From contig JACZTW010000019.1 in NCBI GenBank assembly GCA_022573485.1, positions 1 to 21,230 of the forward strand: a DNA stretch of 21,230 nt, in the 5' to 3' direction. The notes beneath the pieces are model-generated. The model saw only the letters and a list, made by a program, of their open reading frames with translations. It was not told the DNA's origin and made no database searches. Below are positions 14,495-21,230 of this stretch, one piece after another. How positions within the stretch are numbered: position 1 is the stretch's first letter; every line of letters starts with the position of its first letter. The position numbers were made by a program, and so were the translations under genes. Source of the stretch: Planctomycetota bacterium (lineage in GTDB: Bacteria > Planctomycetota > Phycisphaerae > UBA1845 > CAIVHJ01).

Positions 14495-16588
14495 TCAATT
14501 GCCGCGGCAGGTGCCGCTCTTACAGTTGTTCGAGCAGCAATCGCTGTTGCTGGTGCAGGCGCTGCGGTTACCGCCGCACGAAGAACACGCCGGATCGCCC
14601 GAGCAATCACTATCGTCGCAATCGACCGCGCCGTCGCAGTCGTCGTCTACGCCGTTGGTGCAAACCTCGCTCGAAGGCGTACCACAATCCGCTGCGCAAT
14701 TGCACTGATCCTCACCAGGATCACACGTACCATCGTTGCAAACCGGCGGCGGGCCACAGTCGATCTCGCAGTTGAAGCCGTCTTCACTGCCTTCGCACGG
14801 ACCGTCACCACAGCATGACCCCATCGCAGGGACGTGGGTGCATTCGTAGCCTCCCGTGGAACAGCGCGAGTCACTGCACGCAACCGGATTCTGGCCATCG
14901 CCGTCGCCACAGCAGAACCGACCGTTCGGGTGGCCGTTCTGCTTGCCGTTGCAGTCGCTTGGGCATGACACGCAGTCTTCGCCGTCTCCGGCTTCGCAGA
15001 TGCCGTTGCCGCAGCTTGCACCGCTGCCGCTGGAGCAGTCAGCAGGACAAGATGCGCAGTCTTCGCCGGACTCGCAGATCCCGTTGCCACAGCATTCGGT
15101 ATCCGGATCTCCAGGCACACATTGGCCCGTCGCCGCGTCACAGGTCTCAAGCCCGTTGCAGGCGTTGCCATCGTCGCAATCGATCGCCGTAGATTGGCAG
15201 CCCGTAGTGGGATCGCACGAATCCGTGGTGCAAGCGAAACCGTCGTTACAAGTCAACGGCGTGCCGGAGACGCATTGGCCGGTGCCGAGGTCGCACGTTT
15301 CGGCGCCGTTGCAGATATCGGCGTCGTCGCATTCGGAATCCGATGAGCATGCAGTTTCGCCGTCCAAGCAAGTGCGCGAGTCCCGAAATGCCATGATCTC
15401 GGGAATCGTGAACGTGCCGTGGAACAGATTCGCGCAAGTAATGTATGAATTCATCGTGTTGTTGCTGCACGAGCAATGATCGGCGCCCCAGTTGTGGCCG
15501 AATTCGTGGGCCGACAGGTCGGTAGCGCAACCCAAATTGCCATTGAAATCGGACTGCACGAGGCTGTAAGCGTAGCTGCCGCAGACGGCGTTCAGCCAGG
15601 CCACGCCGATTGTCGAACTGTTGAGCTGCCGGCCCGTGAAAAGCTGGGCCAGATCGCGCTGAACGTCGGAGTGGTTGCTCTGCCAGTGGTCTCGGAACTG
15701 GTAGATCAGTTGTACGGCGTCGCTGAAAGTATAGGGGTCCGGTTCGGAGGCGCGCACGATGATCGTGGTGAGCGCGTGCGTGATATCGACGTCTCGATCA
15801 TACTGTAAGTTGACCGCGTTGATGACGAGATTGATTTGGCTCTCCACGACGGCCACGCTGCTGCCATGGGCTTCGTAGTACTCGAAGTCGGCGTCGACGG
15901 CGAGTTCCGCTACGCACAGGCCCGTGCCGCAGGCGCCGGCTCTGGTCTGTCGCACGGTCCCCAGCACGCCGCGATTTCCCAGCGCGTCCGGCAGTTGATC
16001 CAGCCCGCAGGCCTTTTCGGGGGCGATGATGTCATCGTTGTTGTAGATCACGTAGTGGTTCGGTCCGGCCTGCGGAACGCGCGAGGCCAGCGGCTCGACC
16101 CAATACTGCTCGTCGTCGGAAAGGAAGATGCGGGCGTGCAGACCATCTTCTTCGATGCTGGCCGCCACCGCGCTGCCCTCGACCCCGACGACGATCCCGC
16201 GCAACGTGCGAACCGGTCCCGGCTCGGCATCGACCAGCGAGCCGTCCGCCAACTGTACCTTCACTTGATAGTTGGCCGCTCGAACGGAGTGCGGGTGCAA
16301 ATCCAATGTATATTGCTCGCCGGCGATGGGGAGATTCACCGTCCCTGCGGCGCCCGACGTTTCGTCGATGAGCAGTGTGACCACGTCGCTCGATCTCAGT
16401 TGCAGGATTGCGTTGACCTGCGCCACCAGATCCGCGGAAGCCCGGGCAGATTCACCTTCTTTTGGCTGGTCCGCGCCGTCTTGGCTCGAAGAGCTGCACG
16501 CCAACCCACCGGCGAACACTCCGCCGACAACGCACAGGGCGACAACGGCGGTGATCCTAAATGTTCTCATATGATCGTAGCGTTTCAT
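14495..16588 (-). CDS. Secreted metzincin-like zinc metalloprotease with Cys-rich tail
   Basis: A 697-residue exported protein. The ATG at 16588 has GGAG 8 bases upstream; a TTG seven codons earlier is open but weaker. An N-terminal hydrophobic segment (residues about 10-30) ends in GGLAC followed by serines, so a lipoprotein anchored at Cys31 is possible although the lipobox is atypical. Residues about 225-400 form an M12B-like catalytic domain with HEFGHNWGADH at 361-371 (three zinc His and the catalytic Glu) and a Met at 379 as possible Met-turn. From about 408 to the end the protein is Cys-rich: CNGxETCDxxTGQC units, then CGNGICESGEDCxSCPxDC units, then a MopE-like NGVDDDCDGAVDCDDSDC block. 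The substrate is unknown. Its own terminator follows. Confidence 0.88.
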   Translation of the reverse strand: MKRYDHMRTFRITAVVALCVVGGVFAGGLACSSSSQDGADQPKEGESARASADLVAQVNAILQLRSSDVVTLLIDETSGAAGTVNLPIAGEQYTLDLHPHSVRAANYQVKVQLADGSLVDAEPGPVRTLRGIVVGVEGSAVAASIEEDGLHARIFLSDDEQYWVEPLASRVPQAGPNHYVIYNNDDIIAPEKACGLDQLPDALGNRGVLGTVRQTRAGACGTGLCVAELAVDADFEYYEAHGSSVAVVESQINLVINAVNLQYDRDVDITHALTTIIVRASEPDPYTFSDAVQLIYQFRDHWQSNHSDVQRDLAQLFTGRQLNSSTIGVAWLNAVCGSYAYSLVQSDFNGNLGCATDLSAHEFGHNWGADHCSCSNNTMNSYITCANLFHGTFTIPEIMAFRDSRTCLDGETACSSDSECDDADICNGAETCDLGTGQCVSGTPLTCNDGFACTTDSCDPTTGCQSTAIDCDDGNACNGLETCDAATGQCVPGDPDTECCGNGICESGEDCASCPADCSSGSGASCGNGICEAGDGEDCVSCPSDCNGKQNGHPNGRFCCGDGDGQNPVACSDSRCSTGGYECTHVPAMGSCCGDGPCEGSEDGFNCEIDCGPPPVCNDGTCDPGEDQCNCAADCGTPSSEVCTNGVDDDCDGAVDCDDSDCSGDPACSSCGGNRSACTSNSDCCSNNCKSGTCRGN

Positions 16589-16728
16589 TTTGTCTCTCCA
16601 TCTTGGCAAGCGAATTGTGACAATGGTGACCAGATTATCTCGCAGAGGCCCAGCCTCGCGGGATAAATTCCCTCATTTAACAGGATAGCCGAAGCGTGTC
16701 CGGAAAGTCAACGACGACTGTAGGCGGA

Positions 16729-16779
16729 GGCCCGCCCGGAACCCCTCTGGCGGGCCATGCAGGCCGGCCCGAAGCCTGC
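16729..16779. repeat. Two adjacent GC-rich hairpins in a divergent intergenic region
   Basis: GGCCCGCC (16729-16736) pairs perfectly with GGCGGGCC (16749-16756). Right after it, GCAGGC (16759-16764) pairs with GCCTGC (16774-16779). No T-run follows. Apart from these hairpins and the heptamer array, I see nothing else in the 323-base gap 16589-16911 between the protease and plsC; no convincing promoter hexamers were found. Confidence 0.6.
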
Positions 16780-16862
16780 CTCCTTGCAAACTTCGTTCCC
16801 CGTTCGTAATCTGCTACTCTCACTTACATCGGGTTATCCGCATTATCAGTTGAACCCGAACA

Positions 16863-16894
16863 GACTGAGGACTGAGGACTGAGGACTGAGGACT
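16863..16894 (+). repeat. Tandem heptamer GACTGAG, four copies
   Basis: Four exact copies of GACTGAG (16863-16890) plus a partial fifth (GACT) end 18 bases before the plsC start codon. The array occupies the place where the leader and ribosome site would be. Confidence 0.9.
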
Positions 16895-16911
16895 AGAGAA
16901 ACTCGGGGCAC

Positions 16912-17634
16912 ATGTTTCGGGCGTATTGGACGTTTACAGCAACCGTTCTGCTGACACTGTTATATGGGATTCCCTCATTGGTTTTGGGGCTCATCTTTCC
17001 TGCGCGGGAGGTCTGGGCGCCCTTTTTCCATGTTTGGGGATGGGGTGTTTTGAAGGCGGCAGGCGCGCGCTTGACGATCGAGGGCGCCGACCAGCTATCG
17101 GAGAATGAGCACTATTTTTTCATCGCCAACCACAAAAGCGCCATCGATATCCCCATCATGGCCGCGGCGCTGCAAGGCCGAGCCCGCTTCATGGTCAAGC
17201 ATAGCCTCTTCCGGATCCCCGTTCTCGGCTGGTGCATGAAAATGCACGGTTTCGTGCCCATCGATCGCTCCAGCCCCCGCAAGGCCAAGCAATCAATTGA
17301 CCGCATGGCCGTGCGGCTGGAAAAGAAGCCGATGTCGCTGCTCGTGTTTGCGGAAGGCACGCGGATCGATGACGATGCCATTAAGCCCTTCAAGCACGGC
17401 TCGATGAATGTCTGTCAGCGCACCGGAATGAGTGTCGTGCCACTCGCCATCGTGGGTTCGCGGGACATCCACCGAGCTCGTATTCTCCGCGTCACTTCCG
17501 GTGCCGTGCAAGTGTCCATCGGCCGGCCGATTCCGGCCGACGAGGTCGCCCGCCAAACGACCGCGGAACTCGCTCGAAGTACGCGCGACGCGGTCGCGCG
17601 GCTGTATGAGGACGCGTGCGGCAATAGGAAGTGA
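16912..17634 (+). CDS. plsC: 1-acyl-sn-glycerol-3-phosphate acyltransferase (PlsC family)
   Basis: A 240-residue acyltransferase. An N-terminal hydrophobic stretch (residues about 8-30) anchors it to the inner membrane. The catalytic HX4D motif is NHKSAID (His74, Asp79). The glycerophosphate-binding block is FVPIDRSSPRKAKQSI (114-129), and FAEGTR (146-151) replaces the usual FPEGTR. The family transfers an acyl chain to the sn-2 position of lysophosphatidate, though some members acylate other alcohols. It is followed 49 bases later by the reductase/ligase gene, suggesting a shared lipid pathway. The upstream region is a heptamer repeat with no clear ribosome site, which leaves the start less certain. 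Confidence 0.9.
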   Translation: MFRAYWTFTATVLLTLLYGIPSLVLGLIFPAREVWAPFFHVWGWGVLKAAGARLTIEGADQLSENEHYFFIANHKSAIDIPIMAAALQGRARFMVKHSLFRIPVLGWCMKMHGFVPIDRSSPRKAKQSIDRMAVRLEKKPMSLLVFAEGTRIDDDAIKPFKHGSMNVCQRTGMSVVPLAIVGSRDIHRARILRVTSGAVQVSIGRPIPADEVARQTTAELARSTRDAVARLYEDACGNRK

Positions 17635-17635
17635 G

Positions 17636-17656
17636 GCGTGAAGCGTGAAGCGTGAA
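17636..17656 (+). repeat. Tandem heptamer GCGTGAA, three copies
   Basis: Three exact copies directly follow the plsC stop codon and precede the reductase/ligase start by 27 bases. The unit is the reverse complement of TTCACGC in the degenerate array at 13454-13488. Confidence 0.9.
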
Positions 17657-17683
17657 GAGAACTGAGAGCTGAAGACTAACTTC

Positions 17684-20600
17684 ATGAGTAAGTCGGCAAA
17701 ACGAAAGACTGGGAAGAGGCGCGCAGGGGTTGGCCTCCGTGCTCCGCCGGCGGCGGATCGGCTCCGCCGCCGCGGACCGGCTGTTCCACGAATCGCCGAC
17801 CGTCTGGCTGGGCGGCACGTGTTGGTCACTGGAGCGACCGGCCTACTGGGCAAGGTCTTCATCGAAAAGCTCCTGCGCAGCGTCCCGCAAATCGGGAAGA
17901 TCACTCTGCTGGTTCGAGGTCGAGCCGACGGTCTGTCCGCCGAAGACCGTGTGGCCAGCGAGATTCTGACGTCGTCCGTTTTTGAGCGACTCGGCGCGCT
18001 GCTCGGTCCGCGCTTCCCGGAATTGTGCCGCGAGAAAATCGGCGTGGTCAGTGGCGACCTGACCCGCGATCGATTGGGCCTGTCGAAGAAGGATTACACG
18101 GCGCTCACCCGCGATGTGGACGTCATCGTCAACAGCGCCGCGGCCGTGACCTTCGATGAACGTCTCGATATCGCGCTGAGTCTCAACGCTCTCGGCCCGA
18201 CCCGCCTGTTGGGGCTGGCTAAGGACGCCGGCAACATTCCCTTCATGCAGGTTTCGACCTGTTACGTCAGTGGGCATCGCACCGGCGAAATACGCGAAGA
18301 AGTGGCGGGTCCGCCGCGGCGGAACGGCATCGACATTGACGAGGCCATCAGCCGCATGGAGGAAATCTGTCGGCGGATCAAGCAGGAGCCCGGTCTCGAT
18401 GGCGAGGCGCTTCGCCGTAAGTTGATCGATGCCGGCATGGAATTGGCTCGCGGGTACGATTGGAACGACACTTATACGTTCACAAAATGGCTTGGAGAGC
18501 AGCTCGTGGTGCGGGCGCACGGGAAAGTGCCGCTGGTGCTGCTGCGTCCTGCCATCATCGAGGGCAGTTACGAGGAACCGGTGCCCGGTTGGATCGACGG
18601 CTTGCGCATGGCTGACCCGATGATCATGGCTTTTGGCCGCGGCAAGTTGGGCGAGTTCCCCGCCGACTCGAGCATTCCAATCGATCTCATTCCCGTCGAT
18701 TACGTGGCCAACGCCATGATCGCCGCGCTGCCTTCGCCGGAGGACGGTCCGGGCGTTCGCGTGTACCAAGTGGCTTCCAGTCATACGAATCCTTTGATGA
18801 TCGCTGAACTGGCCCGCTGTTTGGGTGAGAGTTTTCGCCTCCGACCCATGCTGGATGACGCGGACCGCCCGATCAAGGCCGGCGAATTCCGCTTGGTGGA
18901 TCGCGAGTCGTTTGAGCGCAAATGGCGCCGCAAGGCGGCGCGGCTGGAGAAAATTCGCGCCGGCCTGGAATTCTTCGGTCTGGCGCCCGAGCGCCGGCGC
19001 CGGATTGGGACCATCCTCGCGCAAATCGAGCAAGTACTCTACTTCGCGAGCATCTACTTGCCGTACACGCATCTCGACTGTCGCTTTGCGGACCACAATC
19101 TGCGGGCGCTGGCGGAATCGCTGCACCCGGATGATCGGGCTGAGTTTCCGTTTGATGTCGAGAAGATCGACTGGCCGGACTACCTCATCAATCGCCACAT
19201 CCCCGGCCTGCGAAAGTTCGTCCTGGGCGGCGGCAAGAGCGTCCAGCCGAATGCGGTGCGTGTGGATGATCGAGAGATCCGCTCCGCGCGTGCCGAGGGC
19301 CGGACGATCTTCGAGGTTTTCGAGCGTGTGGCGCACATTTGCGGAAGCAAAATCATGCTGCAAATGTGTCGCGAAGGTCGATGGGTCCGCTACACCTACG
19401 CCGAAGCGCTCGCCGCCACGGTTGCGGTGGCACGGCGCCTGCACGAACTCAAACTGCGTCCCGGCGATCGGGTCGCCCTTTGTGCGGAGAGCTGCCCGGA
19501 GTGGGGCGTGTTGTATTTGGCGGTTCAGCGCTCGGGGCTGACCGCCGTGCCGCTGGACCCGCAGCTCCCGCCCGATGAAATCCTCGCCTGCGCACGCTTC
19601 GCGAAGGCCAAGGTCATCTTCGTCGACCACAGCACGTGTGAAGCGATCTCGGATGCGCGGGCGCTGGCGCCGGCTACGGCCTCTGCCGGCCGATCCACCG
19701 CAGGTGCAGCGGTTGTCATAGAGATCGGGGCGCAACTGGTTCCGCCGCCCGGCGGTTCGCGCGACGAAGGTCCGCCTCCCGCAGCGCAGGATGCCGAGCG
19801 CATCGCCTCCATCCTGTTCACTTCCGGGACGACGGTGGCGCCCAAAGCTGTGCCGCTGACCCACACGAATTTGCTGGCCGACGCCTGCGGGCTGCTGGAC
19901 GTGCATCCGCTGAAGTCGGAAGACAGCTTCATTTCCGTCCTGCCGCTGTATCACGCCTTCGAGTTCACAGGTGGCTTTCTCTTGCCCATCTGCATCGGCG
20001 CAACGGTGACTTACGTGGAGACGCTCAAGGCGCCGGAGGTGCTGGCCACCATGCAGGCGGTGCATCCCACGCACATGTTGGCTGTGCCGCGGCTGCTGAA
20101 GCTCTTTCACGATGCCATTCAGCGCCGCGTTCGGGAATCAGGCCTGCTGACGCGCGCGACGTTCCGCACACTCGGCATTTTGGCGAAGCTTTCGGGCGGC
20201 GTGCTGGCCCGGAGATTGTTCGGCCGTGTGCATCAGCAGTTCGGCGGGCAGTTGCGCATGTTCATATCGGGCGGCTCTGCCCTTGATCCGGAGTTGTTCG
20301 CCGGGTTCACGCGGATGGGTTTTGAAGTGTGCGAGGGCTACGGGCTGACCGAAACATCGCCGGTGCTGACAGTGAGCCCGCCGGGGCGTGGCAAACCCGG
20401 CTCGACCGGCCCGCCGCTGCCGGGAATCGATCTCGAGATTCGCAACGCCAACAACGAAGGCATCGGCGAGTTGTGGGTCCGCGGCCCGGTGGTGATGCGG
20501 GGCTATCTGGACAACGCCGAAGCGACGGCCGAAGTGATGCGCGACGGCTGGTTCCGCACCGGCGACCTGTGCCGGCGCGACGGCGACGGTTACTACTACA

Positions 20601-20932
20601 TCACCGGCCGCGTCAAAGACATGATTGTCACCGAAGCGGGCAAGAACGTCTACCCGGACGAAGTGGAAGCCCGGTACAAGAACCTGCCGTACGTCCAGGA
20701 AATGTGCGTGGTCGGCGTGCCGCTCGCGGACGGCATTGGCGAGTCCGTTCACGCGGTCGTGGTGCCGGATTACGCGGGCCATGCCGAGTTGGACACGTCC
20801 GCGATCGAGCGCACCATTCGCGAGGAGGCCTCGGCGATCGGCGCCGCCATCCCCACGCACCAGCGGATTCAGTCGATGCACTTCTGGAGCGTCTCTTCGA
20901 TCAGTTTCAAAGCGGCCTTGAGATCATCTTGA
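17684..20932 (+). CDS. Fatty acyl-CoA reductase / AMP-forming acyl ligase fusion, C-terminus altered
   Basis: A 1082-residue two-part enzyme. After a basic N-terminus (1-40) comes a FAR-type reductase: the Rossmann motif VTGATGLLGK (48-57) and the active-site pair in YTFTK (Tyr264, Lys268), with a FAR_C-like helical region about 420-510. Residues about 540-1068 are an ANL adenylating domain: LFTSGTTVAPKAVPLTH (711-727), GYGLTETSP (885-893), WFRTGDL (956-962) and GRVKDMIVTEAGKNVYPDE (975-993). No phosphopantetheine carrier domain is seen. The ligase stops short: after MHFWS near 1069 the expected ELPRTxTRKVKR-like A10 segment with its catalytic lysine is missing, and the last 13 or so residues are antisense of the neighbouring gene. 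The adenylation step may therefore be impaired. Activation and reduction of long-chain acyl groups is inferred. Confidence 0.85.
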   Translation: MSKSAKRKTGKRRAGVGLRAPPAADRLRRRGPAVPRIADRLAGRHVLVTGATGLLGKVFIEKLLRSVPQIGKITLLVRGRADGLSAEDRVASEILTSSVFERLGALLGPRFPELCREKIGVVSGDLTRDRLGLSKKDYTALTRDVDVIVNSAAAVTFDERLDIALSLNALGPTRLLGLAKDAGNIPFMQVSTCYVSGHRTGEIREEVAGPPRRNGIDIDEAISRMEEICRRIKQEPGLDGEALRRKLIDAGMELARGYDWNDTYTFTKWLGEQLVVRAHGKVPLVLLRPAIIEGSYEEPVPGWIDGLRMADPMIMAFGRGKLGEFPADSSIPIDLIPVDYVANAMIAALPSPEDGPGVRVYQVASSHTNPLMIAELARCLGESFRLRPMLDDADRPIKAGEFRLVDRESFERKWRRKAARLEKIRAGLEFFGLAPERRRRIGTILAQIEQVLYFASIYLPYTHLDCRFADHNLRALAESLHPDDRAEFPFDVEKIDWPDYLINRHIPGLRKFVLGGGKSVQPNAVRVDDREIRSARAEGRTIFEVFERVAHICGSKIMLQMCREGRWVRYTYAEALAATVAVARRLHELKLRPGDRVALCAESCPEWGVLYLAVQRSGLTAVPLDPQLPPDEILACARFAKAKVIFVDHSTCEAISDARALAPATASAGRSTAGAAVVIEIGAQLVPPPGGSRDEGPPPAAQDAERIASILFTSGTTVAPKAVPLTHTNLLADACGLLDVHPLKSEDSFISVLPLYHAFEFTGGFLLPICIGATVTYVETLKAPEVLATMQAVHPTHMLAVPRLLKLFHDAIQRRVRESGLLTRATFRTLGILAKLSGGVLARRLFGRVHQQFGGQLRMFISGGSALDPELFAGFTRMGFEVCEGYGLTETSPVLTVSPPGRGKPGSTGPPLPGIDLEIRNANNEGIGELWVRGPVVMRGYLDNAEATAEVMRDGWFRTGDLCRRDGDGYYYITGRVKDMIVTEAGKNVYPDEVEARYKNLPYVQEMCVVGVPLADGIGESVHAVVVPDYAGHAELDTSAIERTIREEASAIGAAIPTHQRIQSMHFWSVSSISFKAALRSS

Positions 20933-21230
20933 TTCTGAATAGGACGATTCAGGAGTTCTGAGAACCGAATCTTTCGCACGGGTGCCTTCTTCTCGCCGCC
21001 AATCGAAAGCTCTTGCAACTTGACCAGCACAGAAGACTTCAATCCATCGACGGCGGCAAGATCGGAACCGGGCTCAATATAGCCGCGCGGGAAGCCGCCA
21101 TCGCGACATCGCTCGCCCTCCAATTTGGTTGCCCTCTCGAAACTCTCTCGGGCGCCCTTCCGCACAGCGAAGCCGGAATCCCGGAGGGCCCATTGGGTGC
21201 TGCGCTCGATAAGTTCGAGGCCGCGCCATG
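20869..21230 (-). CDS. C-terminal end of an unidentified protein (runs off the window)
   Basis: The last 119 codons of a gene whose start lies beyond the right edge; the frame is open from 21228 to the TGA at 20869-20871. The sequence is mixed-charge and helical, ending in APVRKIRFSELLNRPIQNQ and then DDLKAALKLIEETLQ. A GTG at 21165 could start a 98-residue protein, but the frame continues upstream with reasonable sequence, so I read it as a partial gene. The tail recalls the ends of large P-loop proteins of the BREX BrxC/PglY type (a VRVSDFF-like strand, then an acidic helix ending in LREELLKLL), but that is memory-based resemblance only. Its last 20 or so codons overlap the ligase gene tail to tail. 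Confidence 0.55.
   Translation of the reverse strand, partial: WRGLELIERSTQWALRDSGFAVRKGARESFERATKLEGERCRDGGFPRGYIEPGSDLAAVDGLKSSVLVKLQELSIGGEKKAPVRKIRFSELLNRPIQNQDDLKAALKLIEETLQKCID

Noticed and set aside
17843..20110. 755-residue open frame antisense to the reductase/ligase gene
   Set aside because: The sense frame has complete FAR and ANL motifs. The antisense product is rich in His, Arg and Gln with no recognisable domain, as expected from GC-rich codon bias.
21166..21230. Small complete gene starting at GTG 21165
   Set aside because: The reading frame continues to the window edge with sensible sequence, so a partial larger gene is more likely.

Overview
The window looks like a chromosomal segment of a high-GC planctomycete, probably of the Phycisphaerae type. 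The best clue is the first gene, a secreted FG-GAP protein ending in two dockerin-like calcium repeats of the DLDGNGxVGAFDLAILLGSW kind, a tail I associate with planctomycete exported proteins. The lineage is an inference from protein style, not from a marker gene. I see no rRNA, tRNA, CRISPR array, transposase or phage gene.

Layout, left to right. 1-4961 (+): a large exported beta-propeller/FG-GAP protein, a DinB-like protein and an MFS transporter. 4971-5061: a long imperfect palindrome between convergent genes. 5104-11978 (-): a compact, apparently complete SUF iron-sulfur cluster operon, in transcription order Rrf2-type regulator, sufA, sufB, sufC, sufD, sufS, sufU and a DUF59 protein (sufT-like). 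A good promoter with an overlapping 12-bp palindrome lies upstream of the regulator. 12125-13330 (-): an LhgO-type FAD oxidase. 13564-14346 (+): thiD. 14495-16588 (-): a secreted metzincin-like protease with a long Cys-rich tail and a clear terminator. 16912-20932 (+): a plsC-type acyltransferase followed by a two-domain protein, fatty acyl-CoA reductase then AMP-forming ligase. 20869-21230 (-): the 3' end of an unidentified gene that runs out of the window and overlaps the end of the ligase gene tail to tail.

How the genes work together: SufS and SufU supply sulfur, SufBCD is the scaffold complex, SufA carries clusters, the DUF59 protein probably helps maturation, and the Rrf2 protein, which carries a Cys cluster, probably senses cluster status and controls the operon. 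PlsC plus the reductase/ligase fusion suggests a small lipid module that activates or reduces fatty acyl chains and acylates a glycerol backbone (inference).

The most unusual non-coding signal is a structured repeat family: two identical 51-bp copies (4268-4318, 8597-8647), one diverged copy on the other strand (9541-9588) and a short relative (9475-9501). Their outer stems differ between copies but stay base-paired, so the hairpin itself seems to be conserved. One copy lies in frame inside the MFS gene, and the others sit in the two gaps flanking sufC inside the SUF operon. The other point worth attention is the right-hand junction, where the ligase lacks its normal C-terminus and ends on the antisense of the neighbouring gene.
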